Assembly: GCA_041656735.1 (NCBI GenBank)
Contig: JBBACY010000013.1
Coordinates: forward strand, 1 to 64,000
Direction: 5' to 3'
Length of the DNA: 64,000 nt
DNA from: Perlabentimonas sp041656735
GTDB taxonomy: Bacteria > Bacteroidota > Bacteroidia > Bacteroidales > Tenuifilaceae
The position numbers and the translations under genes are program-made. Of the stretch, positions 45,447 to 54,844 are shown piece after piece (positions within the stretch are counted from its first letter, which is position 1; the number at the start of each line of letters is the position of its first letter). Under the pieces are notes generated by a model. The model worked only from the letters and a program-made list of their open reading frames with translations. It did not search any database and was not told where the DNA came from.

Positions 45447-46856
45447 TTATGGATGTCTTATAACGTAAACCTGCCCAGCCTCATCACGAATAACTTTTAT
45501 CTCTTCATTCTTATTAATAAACCCATCTTCCGATACGGCATCAAAAATATCTTCACCAATCTTTACTCTTCCCGATGGGCGTAAAACGGTAACGGCCACC
45601 CCTGTTTTTCCTAGTGTGTTTTTTTGATTTTTGTCTACCCCAATATACCCATCTTCCATAGTTAGCGACGAGTTTAATGCAAGTGAAGGGAATGAGGGTG
45701 AGGTAATTAACTTGCGGCTAAGTATTATGGAGATAATTATTCCGGATACTAGCGACACGGAGACTGTGGCAAGTGGTTTCAAAATTTCTACCCACGAAAA
45801 GGGCCTTGTATCTCTGAAAATATCATTATCAATCATAGCCACAGTTAAGCCTATAATTACCAGCAGAATTCCGCTAATACCAGCAATGCCAAAGCCAGGT
45901 ATTACAAAAATCTCTAGAGCGATTAGTAAAAGTCCCACAATAAAAATTAAAATTTCGTAATGTTCGGCTAGCCCTTCAATATAGTGGGGTGCAAAGTATA
46001 AAATTGCTCCCAGAATGGCTATTGCCAAGGGGAAACCAATCCCGGGTGTTTGAAGTTCGAAGTAAATTCCACCCACAATAACCATAATAAGCAGGCCCGA
46101 AATAATTGGGCTAGTTAAAAACCCAATGATTTTATCAATTAAAGTGGGCTTAAACTCAACTAGTTTGTAGTTAGTGATACCCGCATTGGTTAAAAGATTT
46201 TCTATCGACTCTGCTTTCCCTTCGCAATACCCCCACAGCATAGCTTCTTCGGTGGTAAATGTTAAAATTTTACCCGTATCAATAACCCCTTCAATAAAAA
46301 CCGATTCATCAACCATTGCCTCGGCAATTTTAGGGTCGCGTCGCCATTTAAAAGTTGTATCGCCATTTTCTACTATTGGATACTTGCCTTTGGCTTCGGC
46401 GGTTGACCGCATAATGCTACGCATAAACGATTGGTACTTATCGGGCGCCTTTTCGCCAGTTTGGTTTACCACCGTTGCCGCGCCAATGCTGGCTCCCTGT
46501 CGCATATAAATGCTGTCGGCAGCAATGCTTATAAGTGCACCCGCCGATGCGGCCTGATTGTCGATAAAAACCCAAACGGGAATGTGGCTATTTAATATTT
46601 TAGTGCGAATTGAGTCGGCCACGTCAACTAACCCCCCATATGTATTTAGGTGTATTAGTACTATGTCGGCATTTAGCTCATTGGCCTCGTCAAACCCTTG
46701 CTGAACAAACCTCCAGGCAGAGGGCATAATCTCCTCTAAAATTCCAATTTTATATATAAGGGTTTTTTTGTCATTTGGAATTGTGTCGACATTTCCGAAT
46801 AGCCAGCTGGCAAATAGCAATAGGCTAATGGTGAGCAGTATGGATTTTGTTTTCAT
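45447..46856 (-). CDS. NfeD family membrane-bound serine protease
   Basis: The 469-residue protein has a signal peptide, a ClpP-like serine protease domain (residues about 30-230, with the catalytic-serine region DNQAASAGALIS), four to five membrane helices (about 245-375) and a C-terminal OB-fold NfeD domain (IGVDKNQKNTLGKTG onward). Long NfeD proteins usually work with SPFH/stomatin partners in membrane quality control, though no stomatin gene is adjacent. The mqnA gene lies 6 nt upstream on the same strand, so they may share a transcript. Confidence 0.9.
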   Translation of the reverse strand: MKTKSILLTISLLLFASWLFGNVDTIPNDKKTLIYKIGILEEIMPSAWRFVQQGFDEANELNADIVLIHLNTYGGLVDVADSIRTKILNSHIPVWVFIDNQAASAGALISIAADSIYMRQGASIGAATVVNQTGEKAPDKYQSFMRSIMRSTAEAKGKYPIVENGDTTFKWRRDPKIAEAMVDESVFIEGVIDTGKILTFTTEEAMLWGYCEGKAESIENLLTNAGITNYKLVEFKPTLIDKIIGFLTSPIISGLLIMVIVGGIYFELQTPGIGFPLAIAILGAILYFAPHYIEGLAEHYEILIFIVGLLLIALEIFVIPGFGIAGISGILLVIIGLTVAMIDNDIFRDTRPFSWVEILKPLATVSVSLVSGIIISIILSRKLITSPSFPSLALNSSLTMEDGYIGVDKNQKNTLGKTGVAVTVLRPSGRVKIGEDIFDAVSEDGFINKNEEIKVIRDEAGQVYVIRHP

Positions 46857-46862
46857 TGCTTA

Positions 46863-47645
46863 TTATTTTGAAGGAATATAGTTTTCAGTTTTTAGCTTAC
46901 GAGCGTATTCTCCATATAGCGCGAGGGCTTCCTTTTTTTTATTGTCAAGCCCATACGATATGTTTTGAGTTAGGTAAATATAGGCTTCTTTATGTGATAT
47001 CCGTTCGTTAATGTAAGGTGCAATGCTTTTATCGATGTGCTGGATGCCAAAGTTTAAGGCTGAGTTGAGCGTTTCTAAGAAGCTGGGCTCCGTGTTAATA
47101 CGTGTTGCCCATACTGCAAAAACCATGGGTAGGCCCGTAAATTTTTGCCATTCACTGGCCAGGTCAATGTTCGTTTTGAAGTGTGGTTCGTAGTCAAAAA
47201 CTTTATCGCCAATAGCTAGAATTGCTTCCTCCTTTTTAAAGTCCGAGGGTTTACTACTAGGGTTTAAGGGTTTCCATTCAAAGTTTTTTTTCCAGAAATA
47301 TTTTGCAAGAATTTTCACCAAATTTACCGATGTCCGTGAGTGGGTGTCGAGATACACTGTTTTAATATCTTCGAAATTGCTGTTACTGAAAAGTTCAACG
47401 GTACGTACAACGCCATTAGTTCCTATGCAGTAGTCGGTTATAATTTTATACTCAGGTTTATCTAGAATTGCAAAAACGGGAGTAAGGGCAATGTCAACCT
47501 CATTTTCTGTTAATTTCCTAGCACACTCGGCAGGGTTGTCCAGAGATAAATTGATAATGCCGGCAGTTTCGCATTTTTGTAACCCGTATACAAACGGAGC
47601 GGTATTTAGATACGATACAGCCGAAACTCTAATCTTTTTAAGCAT
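46863..47645 (-). CDS. mqnA: Chorismate dehydratase, futalosine pathway
   Basis: The 260-residue protein resembles MqnA, the first enzyme of futalosine-dependent menaquinone synthesis, which dehydrates chorismate to 3-enolpyruvyl-benzoate. The opening VSAVSYLNTAPFVYGL is the MqnA signature, and the periplasmic-binding-protein-like fold is suggested by ENEVDIALTPVFAIL and VYLDTHSRTSVNLVKIL. It implies menaquinone respiration, for example fumarate reduction. Other mqn genes are not in the window. Confidence 0.9.
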   Translation of the reverse strand: MLKKIRVSAVSYLNTAPFVYGLQKCETAGIINLSLDNPAECARKLTENEVDIALTPVFAILDKPEYKIITDYCIGTNGVVRTVELFSNSNFEDIKTVYLDTHSRTSVNLVKILAKYFWKKNFEWKPLNPSSKPSDFKKEEAILAIGDKVFDYEPHFKTNIDLASEWQKFTGLPMVFAVWATRINTEPSFLETLNSALNFGIQHIDKSIAPYINERISHKEAYIYLTQNISYGLDNKKKEALALYGEYARKLKTENYIPSK

Positions 47646-47961
47646 TTACTCTTGTTATATGGTTGCTGCAAAGTTAATTAAAATGGAACGAAAAACAGAT
47701 TATGTTTTTACACATTTCAGCGAGCCTAGGCATAGGTTGGCAATTGTTATTATTAAATAATGATATAATGCCGTTTAGTTCACTACGTTAATTCGATATA
47801 GCTGAAATTAAGTTTCCAATTGTTGATAATTAATCAATTAAATAGTAGTGAGTATGCCTGCTTAAAGGCGGCTAAACCTCAATAATTGTTGTGCGTATTA
47901 TGTATTTGCCATATTTCTTTATAGGTATCTGAATTTTGCGGATCTGTTTGCTTTGCCAGGA

Positions 47962-48166
47962 AACCCCGAAGGGGTTGCATATTTATAGCGTTTATTGTAT
48001 CGCTATGTTGTTCTACCTTGTTGAGGTCGAATACCTTAGGGTGCTTTATTGTTATATAAACATTTGAATCCTACGGATTCGTTTTGCACTATGGATGTGT
48101 GAATTTTATTAGATGTGACAGTCAGGTTAAGCGGCTTGCCCTGAGCGAAGACGAAGGAAAGCCTGC
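47962..48166. repeat. Mini-hairpin triad, copy 2, with CCTGAGCGAAG tail
   Basis: The stems are AACCCC/GGGGTT around GAA (47962-47976), ACCTT/GAGGT around GTT (48015-48027) and GAATCC/GGATTC around TAC (48066-48080). Order, spacing and intervening words match 207-323. The tail GTGACAGTCAGG...CCCTGAGCGAAG resembles 529-555. The remainder of the 47646-48223 gap shows no gene. Confidence 0.75.
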
Positions 48167-48223
48167 AACCTTAACCAAACAGCATTAAATATAGATACTT
48201 AATAATGCGGATGAAAAACAAAG

Positions 48224-48751
48224 CTAATTCCCCAGCAACTCTTTATAAATGTCAAAGTTCTCATCATCAAAACATACAAAGGTTACTTTGTTAGGCATAC
48301 TGTTATGGGCTAAAAAACTGCTGACAGTTTCAACTGCAATTTTGGCAGCCAGTAATTTCGGAAAACCATATACGCCCGTGCTAATATTAGGAAATGCTAA
48401 GGTGTGTATGTTATGCTCTTTTGCAAGTTGTAAGCTGTTTTTATACGCATTTTGCAGCAACTGTTGCTCGTTACTGCTGCCTCCATTCCAAATGGGACCA
48501 ACGGTATGTATTACGTAGGGTGTAATAAGGTTGTAGCCCTTAGTTATTCGGGCTTCTCCAGTGGGACAACCCCCAATGGTTCTACATTCTTCGAGCAGCC
48601 CAGGACCTGCCGCCCTGTGAATTGCCCCATCTACGCCACCGCCCCCCAAAAGCGTGCCATTGGCAGCATTTACAATTGCATCAAACTTGTGGGCAGTTAT
48701 ATCTCCCTTAATTAATAATAACTTTTTCTCTTTGAACATTCTTTTAGGCAT
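48224..48751 (-). CDS. Macrodomain protein, O-acetyl-ADP-ribose deacetylase-like
   Basis: The 175-residue macrodomain is of the YmdB/MacroD type, which removes acetyl from O-acetyl-ADP-ribose or ADP-ribose from proteins. Conserved motifs are DAIVNAANGTLLGGGGVDGAIHRAAG, the catalytic loop with Asn and Asp, CPTGEARIT, and the phosphate loop NISTGVYGFP. Length fits. The gene is transcribed away from the lipoprotein gene at 48837. Confidence 0.92.
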   Translation of the reverse strand: MPKRMFKEKKLLLIKGDITAHKFDAIVNAANGTLLGGGGVDGAIHRAAGPGLLEECRTIGGCPTGEARITKGYNLITPYVIHTVGPIWNGGSSNEQQLLQNAYKNSLQLAKEHNIHTLAFPNISTGVYGFPKLLAAKIAVETVSSFLAHNSMPNKVTFVCFDDENFDIYKELLGN

Positions 48752-48755
48752 AGCG

Positions 48756-48786
48756 TTTGTAGTATAATTTTATTATTTTATCTTTG
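48756..48786 (+). promoter_or_regulatory. Bacteroidetes-type promoter
   Basis: TTTG at 48756-48759 and TATCTTTG at 48779-48786 are 19 nt apart, a perfect match to the phylum's housekeeping promoter. The lipoprotein start codon follows 50 nt later. Confidence 0.8.
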
Positions 48787-48836
48787 TATGCGTTGCATAA
48801 AATTAAACAATATTGTTACATTAAAATTTTTATCTT

Positions 48837-49766
48837 ATGAAAATTAAATCATTAAAGTATTTGGCTTTAGCCATGTTTGCTGGTAGTGTTATGTTAACCT
48901 CTTGTGAAAAAGATCCAGAGGTTTTTGAAGCGCCTACTGTAACTTTTAACGAGGGATCCTCAAAAGTTCTTGATATTACCGAAGGAACTGCTTTCGATTT
49001 GAGCATAGATATTACCATTGGTGCTCCCGGTAAAATTGAAAAAATTACCATTGAACGTTCAAAACTGCTTAAAGATGAATTGGTGGGAGAAGTTTTATCA
49101 GTAGAAAAGCAAGACGCTTTCGAGTTAACTGAGGTTAACTTTAAGCACTCTGACAATGTTAACTACGAAGACTTTATTAACGGTACAATTGACGCAATTG
49201 AGTATACTGTTTTTGTAAAGGACAGACAAGGTGAGACTAAGGATGCCACATTTACTGTTACAATGGGAGCATATACTACACTCGTTGAGACAGAAAATGG
49301 AGGTGAAATATGGCATTTGATGGGTTCTGGTAAAGGTTGCTGGGATTTGAAAAATGATGTGGCTGTTTCTGCTTATGATAATACTGAAAATGAAACCTTG
49401 GGCAGATACTTAATAAGCGCTGATAATGTAGCTGAATCGACTTTTACAGGTGCTTGGAATTCAAATGAAGTAGTTTGGACAAATAGCAATAACGAAGAGA
49501 TTACTACTGCGGGCGTTGGAGCAAAGTATGTAAAAGCCAATGATTTTGATTACGAACTTGGCATTAAAGAACTTGCTCTGGATGTGTTTAATACTGCCGG
49601 AACAGAAGGCCAGCTAACGGCTGTTGAGGCTCCTGCTGTTGATGATATTTACATTGGCGTGCTGGGCGAAGAGGTATATGTAATTAAAATTACTGAAATC
49701 ACTCCTGATGCTGATCCTACTGCTAAGGCTAGCTTAGGTGTAATGAAATTTTCATACAAGAAGTAG
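48837..49766 (+). CDS. Lipoprotein of unknown function
   Basis: The 309-residue protein has a lipoprotein signal with lipobox MLTSC (Cys23) followed by EKDPE, an acidic stretch like the Bacteroidetes lipoprotein export signal that places proteins on the cell surface. The mature part looks like two beta-sandwich domains: residues about 30-145 with TEGTAFDLSIDITIGAPG, and a second half rich in Asn, Glu and Thr. No enzyme motif is seen. It has a clean promoter and a strong terminator, so it is an independent and probably well-expressed unit. Confidence 0.8.
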   Translation: MKIKSLKYLALAMFAGSVMLTSCEKDPEVFEAPTVTFNEGSSKVLDITEGTAFDLSIDITIGAPGKIEKITIERSKLLKDELVGEVLSVEKQDAFELTEVNFKHSDNVNYEDFINGTIDAIEYTVFVKDRQGETKDATFTVTMGAYTTLVETENGGEIWHLMGSGKGCWDLKNDVAVSAYDNTENETLGRYLISADNVAESTFTGAWNSNEVVWTNSNNEEITTAGVGAKYVKANDFDYELGIKELALDVFNTAGTEGQLTAVEAPAVDDIYIGVLGEEVYVIKITEITPDADPTAKASLGVMKFSYKK

Positions 49767-49768
49767 CA

Positions 49769-49818
49769 TAGTACACAACAAAAAAGCCGCCCATGGGCGG
49801 CTTTTTTGTTGTGTACTA
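49769..49818. terminator. Bidirectional terminator between the lipoprotein gene and pheT
   Basis: A perfect 25-bp palindrome is centred on CCCATGGG, with core AAAAAGCCGCCC/GGGCGGCTTTTT. It ends transcription from both convergent genes. Confidence 0.95.
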
Positions 49819-49826
49819 ATTCAAAA

Positions 49827-52280
49827 TTACCTTATCTGTGCTCCCAAATCCCTGTCGAAAGAACCAATAAGATTATTCATCACCTTATCAATCTGTTTAT
49901 CGGTTAGCGTTTTGTTCTCGTCCTGTAGGGTAAACGAAACCGCGTACGATTTTTTCCCTTCGCCCAGGTTCGCACCTTTGTACACATCAAACAGATTGAT
50001 GTTTTTAATTAATTTACGCTCCGTTTTGTAGGCCACCTCCTTTATTTGTGCAAATGATATGCTGCTATCAATAAGCAGAGCCAAATCGCGTCGTACTTCA
50101 GGATATTTAGAGATTTCAGCATACTGAATTTTATTCCGTTTCGCCATTTTAAATATAGCTCCCCAGTAAAGCTCAGCAAAGAATACTTTATGCTTAATGT
50201 CAAAATCTTTACATATTTTCTTCGCAACTGCGCCTATGTACCCAACCGTTTTGTTATTAACCACTAGGGTTGTGCCATAATCAAACAGGTCATTGGGCGC
50301 ATCGGTTAGGCTAATGTTGTTGCTGTTTATGCCCAGCTTTTCCAGAATGTTGGTAACGATGGCTTTAAGGTGGTAAAACGACACCTTTTTCTGTTCCTTT
50401 GCCCAGCTCTCCTCCGTATCATCCCCTGTTATCCATAGGCCTAACTTCATCTCCTCCGAGTATGCTTTTAGAGCATCTTCAGGGTTGCTTTTTTCTTTGT
50501 CGAAAAAGTAGCAGTTGCCCCACTCGTATAATTTTAAGTTGCTTCGCTTACGGTTTGTGTTGTATATAATCGTTTCTAGTCCACCAAAAAGAAGCGTTTG
50601 GCGCATTGCATTTAAATCGATACTAAGCGGATTAATTATTTCAACAGTACTGGCAGTAGGGTGTGTTTCAAGATTCTGGTAGTATATTTTTTTTGATAAT
50701 GAGTTACACATTATCTCGTTCATATCAATGCCTGTAAGGATGTCGGATATTAGCTTAATCACACTGTGCTTATCTGGTCGTGAGCTGTGTGCAAGCGTAC
50801 TGTTTACCTTACGGCTCACCTCCACGTTATTATATCCGTAAATGCGTAAAATTTCTTCTACTATATCGGCTTCTCGTTGAACATCAACACGATAAGGAGG
50901 AATGCTAAGGCTCAGGCTGTTGCTGTCTTCAGCCTCAATTGAAATTTCGAGACCTTTCAAAATCTGTTTAATCGTTTCTATGGGTATAACTTTCCCAATC
51001 AGCTTGTTTGTGTAGTCAATATCAAGGGTAACGCTAAAATTTGCTATGGGATTTGGGTATATATCCACAATTTCTGAAGAGATTTCACCCCCGGCAATCT
51101 CTTTAATTAATGTGGCAGCACGTTTTAATGCCCAAATGGTTATGTTTGGGTCGGTGCCACGTTCGTAACGGAATGAGGCATCGGTATTCATACCGTGGCG
51201 TTTTGCTGTTTTGCGAATCCAAACAGGATTAAAATAGGCGCTTTCGAGGAAAATATTTTGCGTTTGCTCCGTAACTCCCGATTTATTACCACCAAAAACA
51301 CCCGCAATGCACATACCTTCGGTAGCATTGCGAATCATTAGGTCGTTACCATTAAGTTTTCGTTCAACCTCATCGAGTGTAACAAATTTTGTATCCTGTG
51401 GTAGCGTACCAACAATAACCTTATTGCCCTCAATTTTATCGGCATCAAAGGCATGCATTGGTTGGCCTATTTCGTGTAATACGAAGTTAGCAATGTCAAC
51501 CACGTTGTTAATGGGGTTTTGTCCAATTGAGCGTAAACGGTTTTGAAGCCATTTGGGCGATGGACCAACCTTTACATTGCTAATAGTAATTGCGCTATAT
51601 CGAGGACAGGCGTTTGTGTTTTCTACTTCAACCTGAATGGGTAACGAGTTATTATCGGGTTTAAATGTATCTACCGAAGGCTTAGCCGCCTTGGTGGGCT
51701 TTTGTAGGTTTAGGTAGGCTGCCAAGTCGCGGGCAACTCCGTAATGCGAAGCAGCATCAATACGGTTTGGCGTTAATCCTATTTCAAATTGAAAATCGTC
51801 TTCAAGTTTAAAGTAGCTATATGCCGATTGGCCAATGGGGGCATCGGGGCTTAGCACCATAATACCATCATGTTCGGTTCCCAGTCCTAGCTCATCCTGG
51901 GCGCAAATCATACCCTCCGATACCTGACCCCTTATTTTGGTTTTCTTTAGTGTTAGCTCGTTTTCATTGAAGTATAGCGTAGTACCAATGGTTGCTACGG
52001 CAACTCTTTGTCCGGCAGCTACATTGGGTGCTCCGCAAACAATATTAAGTGGTTCAGGTTGTCCAATATTTACTGTGGTAACACTAAGTTTATCGGCATC
52101 GGGGTGTTTTTCGCAGGTAAGTACCTCGCCAATAATTACCCCTTTCAGGCCACCTTTTACCGCTTCTACTTTTTTAAGCGAATCAATCTCAAGGCCTATG
52201 TCTGTTAGTATTTCCGACATCCCTTCGGGTGAGAGATTTACATCAATATACTCTTTTAGCCAGCTGTACGAAATTTTCAT
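49827..52280 (-). CDS. pheT: Phenylalanine-tRNA ligase beta subunit
   Basis: The 817-residue PheT is the structural and editing subunit of phenylalanyl-tRNA synthetase. The N-terminal MKISYSWLKEYID is diagnostic, the EMAP/OB domain (CEKHPDADKL) follows, then the B3/B4 editing module (HEIGQPMHAFDADKI), the B5 domain, the catalytic-like core and the C-terminal ferredoxin-fold anticodon-binding domain (YPEVRRDLALLID). Length is complete. pheS is not adjacent. A TACATTTG -7 box lies on the minus strand at 52335-52328. Confidence 0.97.
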   Translation of the reverse strand: MKISYSWLKEYIDVNLSPEGMSEILTDIGLEIDSLKKVEAVKGGLKGVIIGEVLTCEKHPDADKLSVTTVNIGQPEPLNIVCGAPNVAAGQRVAVATIGTTLYFNENELTLKKTKIRGQVSEGMICAQDELGLGTEHDGIMVLSPDAPIGQSAYSYFKLEDDFQFEIGLTPNRIDAASHYGVARDLAAYLNLQKPTKAAKPSVDTFKPDNNSLPIQVEVENTNACPRYSAITISNVKVGPSPKWLQNRLRSIGQNPINNVVDIANFVLHEIGQPMHAFDADKIEGNKVIVGTLPQDTKFVTLDEVERKLNGNDLMIRNATEGMCIAGVFGGNKSGVTEQTQNIFLESAYFNPVWIRKTAKRHGMNTDASFRYERGTDPNITIWALKRAATLIKEIAGGEISSEIVDIYPNPIANFSVTLDIDYTNKLIGKVIPIETIKQILKGLEISIEAEDSNSLSLSIPPYRVDVQREADIVEEILRIYGYNNVEVSRKVNSTLAHSSRPDKHSVIKLISDILTGIDMNEIMCNSLSKKIYYQNLETHPTASTVEIINPLSIDLNAMRQTLLFGGLETIIYNTNRKRSNLKLYEWGNCYFFDKEKSNPEDALKAYSEEMKLGLWITGDDTEESWAKEQKKVSFYHLKAIVTNILEKLGINSNNISLTDAPNDLFDYGTTLVVNNKTVGYIGAVAKKICKDFDIKHKVFFAELYWGAIFKMAKRNKIQYAEISKYPEVRRDLALLIDSSISFAQIKEVAYKTERKLIKNINLFDVYKGANLGEGKKSYAVSFTLQDENKTLTDKQIDKVMNNLIGSFDRDLGAQIR

Positions 52281-52738
52281 TGAAACTGAAATTATTTATG
52301 AATTAACGCAATTCGTTTTAAAACTTACAAATGTATGAAAAAAATGACTCTATACTTAACCGTTAGGCTATTTGTTTAAAGTTCACTGGTATTACTGTTT
52401 GGGTTAATCGTTTTTGTATCGCGAATGTGTTTTTGGCAAAGGTTTAATAGCCTGGTATTTGTTTGAATTTGGTTGGTTTTCTGGGGTATGTTTATTCGAA
52501 TAGGTATTTGTAATTCGATTGTTTGCAGCGCATTTAATGGAAAGTGGAGAAATATTAACGAATTGTAATAACTTTTGGTTGCTAGTGTCGTTAAGTAGAA
52601 AAGCATTGTAAGTTTGTCGTCGAAATCCGTAAATCATCATTCCCGATCTTAACAGCTGATTTCTGTTACTACCGGAGAATGCTTGCGGATTGTATCTTAA
52701 GCAAATTGTGGTTTGCATATTAAATTCAATTAGATTAA
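52281..52738. other. Regulatory gap between pheT and the hydrogenase locus
   Basis: The left part holds the pheT -7 box on the minus strand. A TAAGTTTG box on the plus strand at 52609-52616 could start a transcript with a leader of about 120 nt for the GAF/sigma-54 activator. No convincing -24/-12 sigma-54 promoter was found. Open frames here look incidental. Confidence 0.45.
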
Positions 52739-54628
52739 ATGAGTAATATAGGGTTATCGCATCGGAGAAGTGAAGAGTACGGCATAGAAACATCGAGACA
52801 GTTTCCCAGTCATATATTATCGAGTGAAGAGTTAGACGTTCTCATTAAAGTGAATGGTCGACTTATTGAACATGCAGCATCCATTATATTTCAGATTTAT
52901 AAAACGGTTTCAGGATCCGACTTTTTTATTAATCTCACGGATGCCAAGGGGTGTATATTGGTTATTTTAGGTGATGATAATATGCTTCAAGAGGCGGCAG
53001 AATTGCAAATAGTGCGGGGGGCATATATGTCGGAATCGTCTATTGGAACAAATTCAATGGGATTGGCTATTCATGATAAGAAACCAGTCCAGATTACGGG
53101 GAGAGATCACTTTGTATCAGCTTATCATGGCTGGACGTGCTCGGCTGCGCCAATTATTCAAGACGGTAAAGTAATTGGGTGTATTAATATGACTGGGCAT
53201 GTTAATCAGGTTCATCCCCATACGCTGGGTATGGTGATTTCTGCAGCACATGCAATTGAAAATCAAATTTGTGAAGAGGAGTCCTTGCGACAACTGGAAA
53301 TATCAAACCAATTTGCATTTGCGATGATGAATAATTTGGCTTTTGGAGTGATGGCCATAAATATCAGCGACAATGTAGAATGGATTAACGATACCGCTTG
53401 TCGTATGATTAATATCCGCCGTACAGAGTTGCTTGCACAGGATATTAATGAGATGCTTCCTGATTGGAGAAGGATAAAAAGAATTATTCTCAACGAATTG
53501 AAGTTTACCGATGAGCATGCGTCATTTAGCATACCTGGTATTAATGAGCGATATTTATTTAATGCCTATGTTATTCGAGGAGAAAATAATGCTATGCATG
53601 GCTACCTATTAACATTTAGACAGTTTAGCAGGGTGGTGGATTTGATAAAGAAATACCAAGGGCATCACACGCGGTTTAGTTTTGATAGCATAATCGCCGA
53701 GAGTGTTTCTATGCATAATTTGATTCAGCAAGCACAGCTGGTTGCAACCAAACCTTCTACCGTTTTGTTGAGTGGCGAAAGTGGAACGGGGAAAGAGGTT
53801 ATCGCTCAATCTATACATAATGCATCGTTGCGAAAAGAAGCCCCTTTTATAGCAATTAATTGTGGTGCAATTGCTTCTTCGTTAATTGAAAGTGAATTGT
53901 TTGGGTATGAAGAGGGGGCTTTTACTGGCGCCGCAAAGGGTGGTTCGCCCGGTAAGTTTGAATTGGCCAACCATGGAACAATTTTTTTGGATGAAATTGG
54001 TGATATGCCGTTTGAAATGCAGGTGAAATTGTTGCGTTGCTTGCAGGAAGGATATATTACTCGTATTGGGGGCAAGAGAGATGTTCCGATAAATGTTCGT
54101 ATAATCGCAGCTTCCAACAAGAATTTGGAAGAAGAGATGTTAAATGGAAGATTCCGTCTCGATTTGTTTTATCGTTTAAATGTTTTTCATCTTCATGTAC
54201 CTCCACTAAGAGATCGGGTTGACGATATTTTACCGATGGCGCGTTTTTTTGCTGCAAAAAAAGCGAGCGAAATGGCTCGTCCAATGCCTCATATTGATAA
54301 TAAGTTGGGCGCATGGCTTCAGAATTATAGTTGGCCAGGAAATGTTAGGGAACTTGAAAATCTTATGGAACGATTTGTGGTTCTCGATGGCGATTATTCC
54401 TCGTTTTTGAATAATAGCACCCAACGTGATTTTAAAAAGAATAGAGAGGCTTTGCAGCGTGCTAAAAATGCCTTTGTGCCAAAAACATTGGCCGAAATAG
54501 AAAAGGATGGAATAATATCCTGTTTAACAACATACGATTTTAATGTGTCTGCTGCCTCTAAGGTCTTGAATATTAGTAGGAATACCTTGTATCAGAAGAT
54601 TAAACGGTACGAAATCAGCATTAGGTAG
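52739..54628 (+). CDS. GAF-domain sigma-54-dependent transcriptional activator, AcoR-like
   Basis: The 629-residue protein has an N-terminal GAF sensory domain (about 55-185, with the TNSMGLAI and QITGRDHFVSAYHGWTC segments of AcoR/DhaR regulators), a PAS-like domain (about 200-300), a sigma-54 AAA+ domain with Walker A GESGTGKE at 346-353 and the sigma-contact loop GAFTGA at 393-398, and a C-terminal Fis-type helix-turn-helix (AASKVLNISRNTLYQKI). There is no receiver domain, so it should respond to a small ligand or redox state directly. It heads the alcohol dehydrogenase/hydrogenase genes and is their likely activator. A terminator separates it from them. Confidence 0.93.
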   Translation: MSNIGLSHRRSEEYGIETSRQFPSHILSSEELDVLIKVNGRLIEHAASIIFQIYKTVSGSDFFINLTDAKGCILVILGDDNMLQEAAELQIVRGAYMSESSIGTNSMGLAIHDKKPVQITGRDHFVSAYHGWTCSAAPIIQDGKVIGCINMTGHVNQVHPHTLGMVISAAHAIENQICEEESLRQLEISNQFAFAMMNNLAFGVMAINISDNVEWINDTACRMINIRRTELLAQDINEMLPDWRRIKRIILNELKFTDEHASFSIPGINERYLFNAYVIRGENNAMHGYLLTFRQFSRVVDLIKKYQGHHTRFSFDSIIAESVSMHNLIQQAQLVATKPSTVLLSGESGTGKEVIAQSIHNASLRKEAPFIAINCGAIASSLIESELFGYEEGAFTGAAKGGSPGKFELANHGTIFLDEIGDMPFEMQVKLLRCLQEGYITRIGGKRDVPINVRIIAASNKNLEEEMLNGRFRLDLFYRLNVFHLHVPPLRDRVDDILPMARFFAAKKASEMARPMPHIDNKLGAWLQNYSWPGNVRELENLMERFVVLDGDYSSFLNNSTQRDFKKNREALQRAKNAFVPKTLAEIEKDGIISCLTTYDFNVSAASKVLNISRNTLYQKIKRYEISIR

Positions 54629-54648
54629 TAGTTGTACTGAAATTGAGC

Positions 54649-54706
54649 AATGTCCTAAAACTGCACACGAATTTAAGGTGGATCGAGCGGTTTTAGGACA
54701 TTTTTA
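54649..54706 (+). terminator. Intrinsic terminator after the sigma-54 activator gene
   Basis: AATGTCCTAAAAC (54649-54661) pairs with GTTTTAGGACATT (54690-54702). The stem extends three more pairs, with a T run after it. The activator and the downstream genes are therefore separate transcripts. Confidence 0.88.
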
Positions 54707-54844
54707 TTGGCGTAATTTGATTTATTGTAGGATTTAGTTTCTAAAGCACTGACATATAGTGAATTGTGGCTTTTGGTATTTGATTTGACATAGGATAGAC
54801 AAATGAATAATTAATCCTATTGTTAAATATTAAAAGCTACAGTT

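Noticed and set aside
52404..52793. Minus-strand frame of 129 codons upstream of the GAF activator
   Set aside because: It overlaps the activator's 5' end on the opposite strand, has no motif, and its composition is typical of antisense A+T-rich sequence.
54765..54795. TTTGGTATTTGATTTGA as a sigma-54 promoter before the alcohol dehydrogenase
   Set aside because: The spacing fits, but only GG and TTG match and the -12 element ends GA rather than GC, so the match is too weak to call.
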